Shown here: piece after piece, positions 34,211 through 43,716 of the stretch
Layout: each line of letters starts with the position of its first letter
How positions within the stretch are numbered: the first letter of the stretch is position 1
Assembly: GCA_038528605.1 (NCBI GenBank)
Contig: JBCBEP010000002.1
Coordinates: forward strand, 1-64,000
Reading direction: 5' to 3'
From: Thermohalobaculum sp038528605
GTDB lineage: Bacteria > Pseudomonadota > Alphaproteobacteria > Rhodobacterales > Rhodobacteraceae
Length of the DNA: 64,000 bases
Made by a program: the position numbers and the translations under genes
The notes under the pieces: generated by a model
What the model saw: the letters and a program-made list of their open reading frames with translations, nothing else
The model's database searches: none
Told to the model about the DNA's origin: nothing

Positions 34211-34420
34211 ACGGACGAGCGAAAGCTTCGCTTCGCGCCGCCCCGGCCGGGCCCGATTGCCTTTCGGCTGGGGCGTGCGCTCCTTCGGCTGACAACATGC
34301 TACTGCGGCGAAGGAGCATATGGGTCGCTGCCCGTTCACCTTTGACGCGGCCAGCACGCTCAAAAAGCAACGGTGCCTTCGCAAAGCATTCGCCGGTTCG
34401 GAGATCTACGCTCCGCCTGC

Positions 34421-35926
34421 CTAGCGTCGCTTGTGGGCTAGGCTGTGCTTCACCCGCACATCGCCTTGCAGCTTCGGTGCTGAAGGCCCGATCACGACCT
34501 TGCCCCGTCGCCTGCTCCGCTCGATTTCCAGCGCGGCCCGGCGCTCGGCAGCGGCCTCGGTCGATTCCTTCAGCACGACCCGCTCCGCAACACCGATCAG
34601 GGCACCGCTCCCGATCCAGAGGATCGGCGTGAAGAAGGAATTCAACAACTTGTCGAGAAGGGCCACGCAGACAATCAGCGAAAGTCCAAGAACGACGTGA
34701 TTGATCGGCGCAACGCGACGCTTCCTCCAAAGTACAATCGTTGGGAGCGTGAAGAGACCATAGATTGCAACAAAGGCGACAAATCCACGTTGTGTCGTGA
34801 TGATCGACCAGTTACTGTCGGGGATCGCGGCGCGCTCGCCGTCCGCTGTCCTCGGCATGTCGCGTTCGCGCTGGCCCCAGCCAAAAAACGGGCGAATGAG
34901 AGCCCGGTCAATGTAACGATCTTCAGATTGGAAACGGAACGCGAGAGATCCGGCGCGCGTATCCGAAACAACGCGGGCGGCGGAGACCATTTGCGTGGTC
35001 GGCACCACCTCTGCCATCCGCAGAACGGGGTAGGTGAACACAAAGCCCGCGATCAGCGCCACGATGATCAGAATCTGCCGTTTCGAACCAAAGAATGCGA
35101 CCAGGGAAAACCCAAAGCCCAAAATAATCGCCGCCATACTCTGGGTGAAGGGCAGACAAGCGAGGCAAAAAAGCGCAATGAAGCGCCAGAGCGTTCGGTC
35201 TCCGCCATTGGAGGCGCGAAACACAGCAATTGCTGCGATTGATGCCATTGCTTGGAAGATGGATGCCTGAAGCCCGCTCTGCATGAACACGACCGGGCGG
35301 AAGCCGCTCGACCTGGTCGCGAGCACCCAATTGATATCCCAGATTCCGTAGACCCAGAACTTCAGCATTGGGCTAAGACGCCATTCAAGGACGATCAGAG
35401 CCCCGTAAGCGACGCCCATGAGTCCGACGACCTTTAGGAAGATGAGGGCACCGTTCTCATCCGACAGGAAGCGCCGCCCGAGAAGCAACAGCAACACGGG
35501 GAACAGCAGCTCGTAGGTCATGGCGCCGATATCGGTAAGCTCCGTTGCCTGCAGAAATCCAAAGGGCGTCGAACCTGAATCTCGGTTCGTGAGAATCGTG
35601 AGGGTCGAAGATGTCACCGCTACGACTGCGAAAACGGACAGGATCTTATTCGTCGGCAACCATCCCGGTAGAAACTGCTCGCTTGTGGAAGCCTTCCATG
35701 CGCGGCCGCGCATCATCAGCGTCGCAAAGAGAAGGGCGCATACAACCGGCACGCTCGTCCGATTGACAGTCGGCAGAAGCGGAAGGTTCAGCGTTGGGCT
35801 CAGCGGCAAGAACAAGAACCCGATGATCACTGTCCAGGCGATGCCGTGCTGAACGCCGAAACGCAGGAACACGAGCATCGACATAAACGGGAACGCGACC
35901 ATTGCGATGTAAGCGATTTCGGTCAA
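34421..35926 (-). CDS. O-antigen ligase/polymerase-like membrane protein
   Basis: A 501-aa protein with ten or more hydrophobic helices and a large loop (about residues 330-385) containing FFGWGQRERDMPRT. The C-terminus is basic and cytoplasmic (ERSRRRGKVV). The pattern of the loop and terminal helices suggests a Wzy/WaaL-type polymerase or ligase of the exopolysaccharide, consistent with the position beside XrtD and glycosyltransferases, but no short signature proves it. The base composition is visibly more A+T-rich than its neighbours, a common trait of polysaccharide polymerase genes exchanged between strains. It is convergent with xrtD across 210 bp in which I see no gene. Confidence 0.7.
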   Translation of the reverse strand: MTEIAYIAMVAFPFMSMLVFLRFGVQHGIAWTVIIGFLFLPLSPTLNLPLLPTVNRTSVPVVCALLFATLMMRGRAWKASTSEQFLPGWLPTNKILSVFAVVAVTSSTLTILTNRDSGSTPFGFLQATELTDIGAMTYELLFPVLLLLLGRRFLSDENGALIFLKVVGLMGVAYGALIVLEWRLSPMLKFWVYGIWDINWVLATRSSGFRPVVFMQSGLQASIFQAMASIAAIAVFRASNGGDRTLWRFIALFCLACLPFTQSMAAIILGFGFSLVAFFGSKRQILIIVALIAGFVFTYPVLRMAEVVPTTQMVSAARVVSDTRAGSLAFRFQSEDRYIDRALIRPFFGWGQRERDMPRTADGERAAIPDSNWSIITTQRGFVAFVAIYGLFTLPTIVLWRKRRVAPINHVVLGLSLIVCVALLDKLLNSFFTPILWIGSGALIGVAERVVLKESTEAAAERRAALEIERSRRRGKVVIGPSAPKLQGDVRVKHSLAHKRR

Positions 35927-36058
35927 ACGATCCGTGCCCCTCGGTCGCCCTGCCCTGCGGTGTTAGCGGCGCGCTTATGTTACCACAAGACGCTTCGATT
36001 TCATTGCCCAGGCATCCAGCGTGGCGTAGTTCGAGGGCATAGCAGGGAGGATGCAGTC

Positions 36059-37342
36059 ATGCGCAAGATCACCACGCCGTCCGAAGGTGCGCCCGTGATG
36101 CGCCGGCTCCTCCGTCTCACCGTGACTGGCCTGATGCTCGGGCTCGCGGCTGGCTGTACCACTGTAATCGCCCGCTTCCCTGCATCGGAGGAGCAGACCG
36201 TCAGCGCCAGGCCCTACGGCATCGATGGCGGGTTCATCCGCGCCTATGGCGACAATATCGGGGACGAGTTGCGCTCGCAGATCCTGCGCGACAGGGTCAA
36301 CCGCGCGAAGGCGTTCCGGCAGGCCGGCGGCCAAGGCCCGGTCAAGCTCACCAGCATCGCCTTCTCGGGCGGCGGGCCCGACGGGGCGTTTGGCGCAGGC
36401 CTCCTCGCCGGTTGGACCGCGCGGGGCGACCGGCCGACCTTCGGCTTCGTCAGCGGCGTCAGCACGGGTGCGATCCTCGCGCTCTACGCCTATCTCGGCC
36501 CGCAATACGACGAGGCCCTGAAAGAAATCTACACCTCCTACGAGACCGACGATCTCGTCACGCCGACGATCTTCGCGGGCCTCACCGGTGGCACCGCGCT
36601 CCTCAGCACGGCCGGCTACCGCCAGCTCATCGAAGACTATATCACCCCCGCCGTCGTCGCCGAACTCGCCGCCGCGCATAACGATGGCCGGATCCTCCTC
36701 ATCGGCACCACGAATATCGACGCCTCGCGCCCGGTCGTCTGGAACGTGGGCCAGATCGCCGCCAGCGGGCACCCCGATGCGCGACGGCTGATCCACGACA
36801 TCGTGCAAGCCTCCTCCGCCATCCCCGCGGCCTTCCCGCCCGTGCTCATCCCGGTCATCGACGAGAATGGCAGGCGCTTCGACGAAATGCATGTGGATGG
36901 CGGGGCGACCCAGCAGGTCATCCTCTACAGCCCGGAGTTCAGCACCCGCGCGCTTGACAAGGCCACAGGCGTCGAAGTGGACCGTGAGGTCTTCGTCGTC
37001 GTGAACAACAAGCTGCGCAAGGCCTACGATCCCGTGCGCCCGCGCATCTTCTCCATCGCCGGGCGGGCGGCGTCCTCCCTCATCGGCGGCTCGGGCACAG
37101 GCGACATCTACCGCATCTTCACCGTGGCCCAGCGCGACGGGATCGATTTCAACGTGATCGCCATCCCCACCGAGTTCGATGCGGAGGCCGAGAGCCTGTT
37201 CGATCCGGTCTACATGCAGTCGCTCTACGATCTCGGCTTCGAGTACGGCGAGGCAGGGGACCGCTGGTCGCCTCATCCGCTCGACTTCATCACCCTCGAA
37301 GAAGCAATCGAGGAGGGTGAGGCGGTCGTGACATCGAACTGA
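36059..37342 (+). CDS. Patatin-like phospholipase lipoprotein
   Basis: A 427-aa lipoprotein. The lipobox LAAGC places the lipidated cysteine at C33. The patatin domain shows the oxyanion loop GGGPDGAFGAG (104-114), nucleophile S135 in GVSTG and the second dyad residue D280 in DGG. It should be an outer-membrane or periplasmic acyl hydrolase. Start ATG 36059 has GGGAGG 8 nt upstream. The following MscS gene starts 55 bp later, so co-transcription is possible. The lipid substrate is unknown. Confidence 0.88.
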   Translation: MRKITTPSEGAPVMRRLLRLTVTGLMLGLAAGCTTVIARFPASEEQTVSARPYGIDGGFIRAYGDNIGDELRSQILRDRVNRAKAFRQAGGQGPVKLTSIAFSGGGPDGAFGAGLLAGWTARGDRPTFGFVSGVSTGAILALYAYLGPQYDEALKEIYTSYETDDLVTPTIFAGLTGGTALLSTAGYRQLIEDYITPAVVAELAAAHNDGRILLIGTTNIDASRPVVWNVGQIAASGHPDARRLIHDIVQASSAIPAAFPPVLIPVIDENGRRFDEMHVDGGATQQVILYSPEFSTRALDKATGVEVDREVFVVVNNKLRKAYDPVRPRIFSIAGRAASSLIGGSGTGDIYRIFTVAQRDGIDFNVIAIPTEFDAEAESLFDPVYMQSLYDLGFEYGEAGDRWSPHPLDFITLEEAIEEGEAVVTSN

Positions 37343-37397
37343 GACCGCGCCATCCCCCGCGGTTGCAAAGATTGTCGCAGCCTCTAAGCCTTTGACC

Positions 37398-39656
37398 ATG
37401 CGCGTGTCCGCCCTCATCAGCCTCGCTCTCCTCGTGCTCGCGCTCGGGGTGCTGCCTTCTGGGCTGGCGCATGCCCAGTCTCCGGCCCTGATCGCGGGCG
37501 CTGGCGTCTCGGGCGGGGACGGGGACGCGGCGCCGACCCTGCCCACCACGCTTACGCCGGCGCTGGTCGATGCCCTGATGTCGGAGCTTAGCGACGAACA
37601 GGCCCGCCGGCTGCTCCGCGAAGAGCTGCAGCGCCAGGCGGCGGCGCAGGCCGCGGCCGAAGAGCAGAAGATGGACAGCTATGCCGAGGTCGTCGCCCGG
37701 CTCGATGGCATGTTCCTCACCATCGGCGAACGCGCTTCGCGCTGGTGGGTCGCCCTCGGCAATCTCGCGGAACGCCAGGCGACGGTGGAGGAACGGCTCG
37801 CAAGCGGCAGCCTTGGGCCTTGGGGGATTTTCGGGTCGCTCGTGGCGCTCGTCCTCGCAGGGCTCGGCCCGGCCTTTCTCGCGCGACGGGTGCTCGGCAC
37901 GCTGCGCCAACTCGTGGCCGGGCAGCCGCCGCCGAGCGGCCAGCTCGGCTATTGGGAGGGGCTCCTGCGCACCGTGCTCCTCACGGTGGTCGATCTTCTG
38001 CCTGTCGCCGCCTTCAGCCTCGGCACCACGGTCGCGGGCAGTCTTCTCTCGGGGCCCCTCGGCCCGCTGACCGACTATGTCTGGATCCTGCAGGCGGGCA
38101 TCTCCGAAGGCTGGGGCTTCATCGTCCTCCTCAACCGCGCCTTCGCGCCGGACTTTCCCCATCTGCGCATCGGCTCGGTGGACGACGATGCTGCAAAGGC
38201 CGTGGTCCGCATCGGCCAGCGGGTCGTCTCCGTCGCCATCGCAGGCTGGCTGATGGCCGGGCTCTCGCCCACGCTCGGCTTCGGCTTCCCGCCGGCGATG
38301 GTGATCGTCGCGAGCACGGGCATCATCGTGACCGTTATCCTCACGGTCCTGATCCTCAAGAACCGGCAGGCCATCTGCAACGGTGTCGCCCGGATCCTGC
38401 CGCACCCATCGGCGGACCATCCGACGCCCTGGCAGCACCACCTGGCCCAGGCCGCCCCGTTCTTCGGGCTGATCTACGTGCTGATCGCCTCGGCCTACTG
38501 GCTCTTGAACTGGCTCGAGAGCGGGCAGCTCTACCTCACCGGGCCGTCCAGCACGGTTCTCGTCCTGCTGGTGCTCCCGCTCTTCGACCGGCTGGGCGAG
38601 GAGATCGCCCGCGCGCTCACTGCCCGCGCCACGGCGCGCAGCCTGCGTTTTCGGGCAGCGCTCTTCAGGCTCTGGCGGCTCTTCCTCGGCATCATGGCGC
38701 TCGGTGTGATCACCCGGCTCTGGGGCTTCAACTTCTTCGACCTGGCCCATGGCCCGGGCGCACCCGTCTGGGCCGCGCCGCTCCTCAACATCGTCTGGGC
38801 CTTCGCCATCGCCTGGGCTGCCTGGCAGCTCATCCGCGCCTCGCTCTGGCACGAGCGGCGTGTCTCCAGCGGCGCGGAGGAGGACGACCAGGTGGCGCCC
38901 GGCGGCGCCAGCCGGCTCGACACGCTGCTCCCGCTCTTCCGCATCGCGCTCGGCATCGTCGTCGCCATCACGCTGCTCATGTACGCGCTCTCGGAAGCCG
39001 GGCTCAACATCGGCCCCCTCCTCGCCTCCGCCGGCATCGTCGGCATCGCGGTCGGCTTCGGCGCGCAGACGCTGGTGCGGGACATCTTCTCCGGCATCTT
39101 CTTCCTGGTCGACGATGCCTTCCGCGTCGGCGAGTACATCGAGCTCGAGGGGGACCTGCGCGGCGAGGTGGAGAACATCTCCATCCGCTCCCTCCAGCTT
39201 CGCCACCACCGGGGCCCCGTGGTCACCATTCCCTTCGGCGAGCTCAAATCGGTCACCAACCACAACCGGGACTGGGTGATCTACAAGATGAACTTCCGCA
39301 TGGAGCCGGACACGGACCCCAAGAAGTTCAAGAAGCTGGTGAAGCAGGTCGGTTTCGAGTTCCTCGAGAGCCCCGAGCACGGCCACAAGTTCCTCGAGCC
39401 GCTCAAGAGCCAGGGCGTCTACATGGTGGACGACGACAGCGCGCTCGTCTTCCGTGTGAAGTTCAAGTGCAAGCCGCGCCAGCAGTTCGTGCTCCGACGG
39501 GAGATCTATCACCGCCTGCGCGAGGTCTTCGCCGAGAACGACCTCAACCTCTCCCGCCGCAAGGTGGAGGTGGTGCAGACCGGCGATGGCGATGGCCCCG
39601 TCGGCCTGCCCGACGATCTGCTGCAGCAGAAACCCGCCGCCCCGGCTGCGGAGTAG
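37398..39656 (+). CDS. MscS-family mechanosensitive channel, large type
   Basis: A 752-aa protein with signal peptide (about residues 1-26, SGLAHAQ), a periplasmic Gln/Ala-rich helical region to about 110, and roughly ten membrane helices. The MscS pore and beta domain include SAGIVGIAVGFGAQTLVRDIFSGIFFLVDDAFRVGEYIE-like sequence from about residue 540. The C-terminal alpha-beta region follows. Such enlarged MscS proteins release osmolytes on hypo-osmotic shock or modulate trafficking in the inner membrane. ATG 37398 is used; an in-frame TTG lies two codons earlier. It ends 4 bp before the davA start. Confidence 0.9.
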   Translation: MRVSALISLALLVLALGVLPSGLAHAQSPALIAGAGVSGGDGDAAPTLPTTLTPALVDALMSELSDEQARRLLREELQRQAAAQAAAEEQKMDSYAEVVARLDGMFLTIGERASRWWVALGNLAERQATVEERLASGSLGPWGIFGSLVALVLAGLGPAFLARRVLGTLRQLVAGQPPPSGQLGYWEGLLRTVLLTVVDLLPVAAFSLGTTVAGSLLSGPLGPLTDYVWILQAGISEGWGFIVLLNRAFAPDFPHLRIGSVDDDAAKAVVRIGQRVVSVAIAGWLMAGLSPTLGFGFPPAMVIVASTGIIVTVILTVLILKNRQAICNGVARILPHPSADHPTPWQHHLAQAAPFFGLIYVLIASAYWLLNWLESGQLYLTGPSSTVLVLLVLPLFDRLGEEIARALTARATARSLRFRAALFRLWRLFLGIMALGVITRLWGFNFFDLAHGPGAPVWAAPLLNIVWAFAIAWAAWQLIRASLWHERRVSSGAEEDDQVAPGGASRLDTLLPLFRIALGIVVAITLLMYALSEAGLNIGPLLASAGIVGIAVGFGAQTLVRDIFSGIFFLVDDAFRVGEYIELEGDLRGEVENISIRSLQLRHHRGPVVTIPFGELKSVTNHNRDWVIYKMNFRMEPDTDPKKFKKLVKQVGFEFLESPEHGHKFLEPLKSQGVYMVDDDSALVFRVKFKCKPRQQFVLRREIYHRLREVFAENDLNLSRRKVEVVQTGDGDGPVGLPDDLLQQKPAAPAAE

Positions 39657-39660
39657 GCTC

Positions 39661-40446
39661 TTGCGCATCACCCTCATGCAGCGCAGCCCCGTCGCCCACG
39701 GTGCCGATGAAGCGCTCGGCGCCATCGACGCCGCAGCCGCGGAAGCCGCGGCCGGAGGCAGCGCGCTCCTGATCACCCCCGAGATGTTCCTCTCGGGCTA
39801 TGCCATCGGCGCCGAGGCGGCGCGCGCCGCCGCCGCGCCGGAGAGCGCCGAACCCTGGCAGAGCGTGGCCGAGATCGCCGCGCGCCACGGGCTCACCATC
39901 GTCGCCGGCGGGCCACTGCTGCGTGAAGGCGCCGTCTACAACGCAGCCCTCGCCTTCGGGCCGGCGGGCCTTCTCGCCACCTACGCCAAGCTCCAGCTCT
40001 TCGGGGATGTCGACCGCCAGCAGTTCGCGGCCGGCAGCGCGCTCTCTCCCGTCTTCGAGGTGGCCGGTTGGAAGGTCGCCCTCGCCATCTGCTACGATGT
40101 GGAGTTTCCGGAAATCCCCCGCCGCCTCGCCCTCGCCGGCGCGGAGCTACTGGCCATCCCCACCGCCAACATGAAGCCCTTCACCAGCGTCTGCACCCGC
40201 CTCGTGCCGGCGCGGGCGGAAGAGAACGGCCTCGCCATCGCCTACGCCAACTACATCGGGCCGGAGGGGCCCTTCGACTATTGCGGCCTCTCCTGCGTCG
40301 CCGGCCCTGATGGCGAAGACCTCGCCCGCGCCGGGGAAGATGCAACCCTTCTGCATGCCGTGCTGGACCGGGCGCATCTGGCCGAGATACGCAGGCGCAC
40401 GCCCTATCTCGCCGATCTCCGCCGCGACCTTTTCGGACCCTCATGA
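39661..40446 (+). CDS. davA: 5-aminovaleramidase (nitrilase superfamily)
   Basis: A 261-aa carbon-nitrogen hydrolase with the catalytic triad E41 (TPEMFLSGY), K110 (YAKLQLFG) and C144 (AICYDVEFPE). The start is TTG 39661, giving MRITLMQ, which aligns with the MRIALYQ start of Pseudomonas DavA; the length matches too (about 263 aa). It hydrolyses 5-aminovaleramide to 5-aminovalerate and ammonia. The gene overlaps davB by 4 nt (ATGA), which secures the assignment. The downstream steps (DavT, DavD) are not in the window. Confidence 0.9.
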   Translation: MRITLMQRSPVAHGADEALGAIDAAAAEAAAGGSALLITPEMFLSGYAIGAEAARAAAAPESAEPWQSVAEIAARHGLTIVAGGPLLREGAVYNAALAFGPAGLLATYAKLQLFGDVDRQQFAAGSALSPVFEVAGWKVALAICYDVEFPEIPRRLALAGAELLAIPTANMKPFTSVCTRLVPARAEENGLAIAYANYIGPEGPFDYCGLSCVAGPDGEDLARAGEDATLLHAVLDRAHLAEIRRRTPYLADLRRDLFGPS

Positions 40447-42125
40447 GCCAGCACATCGCACCGCCACGCCCCGACGATGGCACCGCCGGGATATCCGTCT
40501 TCGGGCCGGATTTTCCGTTCGAGTACGACCGCTGGCTCGCGCATGACGCGGGCCTCGGCAGCCTGCCGGCCGCGCGCCACGGAACGCCCGTCGCCATCAT
40601 CGGCTCTGGCATGGCCGGGCTCGTGGCGGGCTATGAGCTGATGCGCCTCGGTCTCCGCCCCGTCTTCTACGAGGCCGGCGAGCTTGGCGGCCGCCTCCGC
40701 ACCCGCCGTTTCACGGGCTCGGACAACGTGGTGGCCGAGCTTGGCGCCATGCGCTTCCCGCCCTCCTCCACCGCCTTCTGGCATTACGCGGAGATGCTGG
40801 GGCTCGAGACCGCGCCCTTCCCCAACCCCCTCACCCCCGCCGCCGGCAGCACGGTGATCGAGCTCGAGGGCGAGAAGCACTACGCCCGCACCTCGGCCGA
40901 CCTGCCGCCCCTCTACCGGGAGGTGGAGGCCGCCTACAACCGCGCGCTGGAGGAAGAGGCCGGCTTCGAAGCCCTCCGCACCGCCATCGCCGCCCGCGAC
41001 GCGGGGCGCGTGAAGGCGCTCTGGAACCCCATCGTCGAGGCCTGGGACGAGCGGACATTCTACGACTTCGTTACCACCTCGCAGGCCTTCCGCAGCCTCT
41101 CCTTCCGCCATCGCGAGGTCTTCGGCCAGGTGGGCTTCGGCACGGGCGGGTGGGACAGCGACTTCCCGAACTCGATGCTCGAGATCCTGCGCGTCGCCGT
41201 GACCGAGCAGGACACCGACCAGCGGATGATCCTCGGCGGGGCCGATCAGGTGCCGAAGCGCCTATGGGCGCATGCACCCGCCACCATGGTCCACTGGCCC
41301 GCCGGCACCACGCTCCAGAGCCTGAACGGCGGCGCGCCCCGCGCGGGCTGCACCGCGCTCCGCCGCAACGGCGCCGGCATCGCGGTCACCGACCAGTGGG
41401 GCCGCACCGAAACCTTCGAGGCCGTGATCGCCACCTGCCAGTCATGGCTCCTCACCACCTCCATCGATACCGAGGAGAGCCTGATCCCCAACAAGCTCTG
41501 GATGGCGCTCGACCGCACGCGCTACATGCAGAGCGCCAAGACCTTCGTGATGGTCGACCGCCCCTTCTGGCGGGACCAGGACGCGGAGGGGCGGGACGTC
41601 ATGTCGATGACGCTCACCGACCGGCTCACCCGCGGCACCTACCTCTTCGAGTTCGGCACGGAGGCGCCCGGCGTCATCTGCCTCAGCTACAGCTGGATGA
41701 CCGATGCGCTGAAGATGCTGCCGCTCCCGGTGGAGAAGCGCGCCGTCCTCGCGCTCGACGCACTCGGCAAGGTCTATCCGGGCGTCGACATTGCCGGCCA
41801 CATCGTCGGCGACCCGATCACGGTGAGCTGGGAGGCGGACCCCAACTTCCTCGGCGCCTTCAAGGGCGCCCTGCCCGGGCACTACCGCTACAACCACCGC
41901 ATGTTCGGCCACTTCATGCAGGAGGCCCTGCCGCCAGAGCATCGCGGGTTCTTCATCGCGGGGGACGATGTGAGCTTCATGCCCGGCTGGGTCGAGGGCG
42001 CCGTCCACACCGGTCTCAACGCCATGTGGGGCGTCCTGCGCCAGCTCGGCGGCGGAAGTGCAGCAGGCAATCTGGGGCCCGGGGACCGCTACGCCGAACT
42101 CGGCCCCGTGGCGCTGGCGGACTGA
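40443..42125 (+). CDS. davB: L-lysine 2-monooxygenase
   Basis: A 560-aa flavin amine oxidase, the same length as Pseudomonas DavB. It contains the FAD motif VAIIGSGMAGL (about 50-60), GELGGRLRTR, VAELGAMRFPPSSTAFWHY, GTGGWDSDFPNSMLEI and a C-terminal GPGDRYAELGPVALAD that closely follows DavB as I remember it. It decarboxylates and oxidises L-lysine to 5-aminovaleramide. Its fold is shared with tryptophan 2-monooxygenase, but the DavA partner and the detailed match favour lysine. The 3' end overlaps the convergent GT87 gene by 37 bp. Confidence 0.92.
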   Translation: MSQHIAPPRPDDGTAGISVFGPDFPFEYDRWLAHDAGLGSLPAARHGTPVAIIGSGMAGLVAGYELMRLGLRPVFYEAGELGGRLRTRRFTGSDNVVAELGAMRFPPSSTAFWHYAEMLGLETAPFPNPLTPAAGSTVIELEGEKHYARTSADLPPLYREVEAAYNRALEEEAGFEALRTAIAARDAGRVKALWNPIVEAWDERTFYDFVTTSQAFRSLSFRHREVFGQVGFGTGGWDSDFPNSMLEILRVAVTEQDTDQRMILGGADQVPKRLWAHAPATMVHWPAGTTLQSLNGGAPRAGCTALRRNGAGIAVTDQWGRTETFEAVIATCQSWLLTTSIDTEESLIPNKLWMALDRTRYMQSAKTFVMVDRPFWRDQDAEGRDVMSMTLTDRLTRGTYLFEFGTEAPGVICLSYSWMTDALKMLPLPVEKRAVLALDALGKVYPGVDIAGHIVGDPITVSWEADPNFLGAFKGALPGHYRYNHRMFGHFMQEALPPEHRGFFIAGDDVSFMPGWVEGAVHTGLNAMWGVLRQLGGGSAAGNLGPGDRYAELGPVALAD

Positions 42126-43267
42126 TCGGCGCGCCACCGCTCCCCCGCGATCAGAGCCACCATCAGAAGCGGCGCTGCAAGCCAGTTGAGCGGCAGGCCG
42201 GTCAACAGATCCGCCATCGGCAGCAGCAGGACGAGGGCCATCACCGGCTGCTCACCAGCGGGGCTGCCCTGCGTGATGATCCGGCGGGCATGGAAGAGAC
42301 CGCCGATAACCAGGATCGTCAGGTCGTAATCCATCACCCGCGGCGTTGCCGCCGTGCCGGCATAGAGCGCCAAGGCCGCGAGCGCCTCGCGCGGCAGACC
42401 GCGATGGGCAACACAGACCCCCAGCGCCACCAGCGCGAGGGCGCCTTGCCCCAGCCAGGCGATAGCGGGGCTGGCGCCCATGCCCGCAAGCGCCGCCCGC
42501 AGCGTCGCCTGGTTGGTGAGGATATCGCTCCGCCCAAGGTCCCGGCCGCCGATGCCGATGCCGTCCAGAAAGGCCGGCCAGACCCCTGCGCCGAACGCCA
42601 CGGTCGCGAGCGCCGCCAGCACCCCAACCGTCGCCGCCGCCGCGGCAAGGGCGAGGCGCGGCCCGACCAGCAGAAAGGGCAGCGGCAGGAGCAGGACCAC
42701 CTGCGGCTTGATGGCTAGGAGACCGAGGCCGAGGCCCCCCTGCCCGGGCATCGCCCGCACGAAACCCAGCATCGCCATGCCCGCAAAGGCCGCGACGATG
42801 AACCCGGTCTGCCCGTTCACCGCCAGCAGCACAGCCGTCGTCGGCGCCAGGGCCGCCAGGATCGCGCCCCGGTCAGGCAAAATCCGCCAGCAGATGGTGA
42901 GGTATGCGGCAAGCGTGAGCCCGGTCCAGAGCGCCTGCGCTGCCAGCATCGGCAGCAAACCGAAGGGGGTGAGCCCAAGCTGGAGGATCGGCGGGTAGAG
43001 CCAGGCCATCTCCCGCTCATAGGGTCTGCCCAGCCCCTCGCTCTGCACGGCGGCGATGGTTGCGATATCGTAGGCCGACGCGGCATCCCCCATCGCCGCC
43101 ATCCGGCCCGCGGCCCAGAGGGCGCCGAAATCCATCATCGTCCCGCTGCCGCCGGGCCCATGCAGCGCCCAGAGGATCACGCCCGTCATCACGATGTTCG
43201 CGAAGGCCAGAAAGCAGAGCAGCAGCCGCACGCGGGCCCCGCTCCAGACCCCTCCGCCCGTGGTCAT
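42089..43267 (-). CDS. DUF2029/GT87-family membrane glycosyltransferase
   Basis: A 392-aa polytopic protein with about nine helices. The first periplasmic loop holds the acidic DFGALWAAGRMA and the segment REMAWLYPPILQL, which are typical of GT87/DUF2029 transferases using polyprenyl-phosphate sugars. The C-terminal stop lies inside the opposite-strand davB end (37-bp overlap). It begins in an ATGA overlap with the GtrA gene. With GtrB and GtrA it forms a three-gene module expected to add sugar residues to a glycan on the periplasmic side. Confidence 0.85.
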   Translation of the reverse strand: MTTGGGVWSGARVRLLLCFLAFANIVMTGVILWALHGPGGSGTMMDFGALWAAGRMAAMGDAASAYDIATIAAVQSEGLGRPYEREMAWLYPPILQLGLTPFGLLPMLAAQALWTGLTLAAYLTICWRILPDRGAILAALAPTTAVLLAVNGQTGFIVAAFAGMAMLGFVRAMPGQGGLGLGLLAIKPQVVLLLPLPFLLVGPRLALAAAAATVGVLAALATVAFGAGVWPAFLDGIGIGGRDLGRSDILTNQATLRAALAGMGASPAIAWLGQGALALVALGVCVAHRGLPREALAALALYAGTAATPRVMDYDLTILVIGGLFHARRIITQGSPAGEQPVMALVLLLPMADLLTGLPLNWLAAPLLMVALIAGERWRADQSASATGPSSA

Positions 43268-43716
43268 TCCCCCCGCCGGCGGAACACCAGCAGGTTGAAG
43301 AGCACGAAGTTGGTGGCCGGCACCAGCACCACGAAGATCGCCACGGCGATCTCATAGGGCCCGCCCAGCGCCTCCATCCCCATCACGATCACCTGGCTGA
43401 CTGCGAAGGACGTGCCGGAGACGGCGATGAAGCGCAGCATCGTCTCGCCATGCGCGCTCGACGCGCCATAGGTGAAGAAGTAATGCCCGAAATAGGAGAC
43501 CGGCACAGCGATGACGAAGGCCACCGGGTTGGCGAGCGACGGCGAAAGCCCTGCAAGCTCCACGAAGGCAAACACGCCGAGGGCATGGGTGATCGTCGCC
43601 GCCACGCCCACGATCCCGAAGCGGAAGATGCGCCAGAACTCCTCAAGCAGCCGCGCCCGGTCCGCGCTGCTGAACCCTTCCCGCACGCCGTTGCGGATGA
43701 TCTCCACCACGCTCAC
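43264..43716 (-). CDS. GtrA-family membrane protein
   Basis: A 150-aa protein with four predicted helices and the GtrA layout: basic N-terminus, FRFGIVGVAATITHALGVFAFVEL, a central FVIAVPVSYFGHYFFTYG helix and a C-terminal FNLLVFRRR. GtrA proteins are thought to flip polyprenyl-phosphate sugars or support their transfer. It overlaps GtrB upstream and GT87 downstream by 4 nt each, so the three should be made together. Confidence 0.9.
   Translation of the reverse strand: MSVVEIIRNGVREGFSSADRARLLEEFWRIFRFGIVGVAATITHALGVFAFVELAGLSPSLANPVAFVIAVPVSYFGHYFFTYGASSAHGETMLRFIAVSGTSFAVSQVIVMGMEALGGPYEIAVAIFVVLVPATNFVLFNLLVFRRRGE

Noticed and set aside
34211..34420. A possible small gene between xrtD and the polymerase-like gene
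   Set aside because: Short open frames here on both strands lack a ribosome-binding site, motif or coding-like composition.
37290..39776. An 828-codon minus-strand frame opposite the MscS gene
   Set aside because: Glu/Arg-rich low-complexity translation with no family match; the plus strand holds a full MscS protein.
40443..42125. Reading the flavin oxidase as tryptophan 2-monooxygenase of an indole-acetamide (auxin) pathway
   Set aside because: The partner is a nitrilase-type amidase rather than an amidase-signature enzyme, and length, motifs and C-terminus match lysine monooxygenase DavB.
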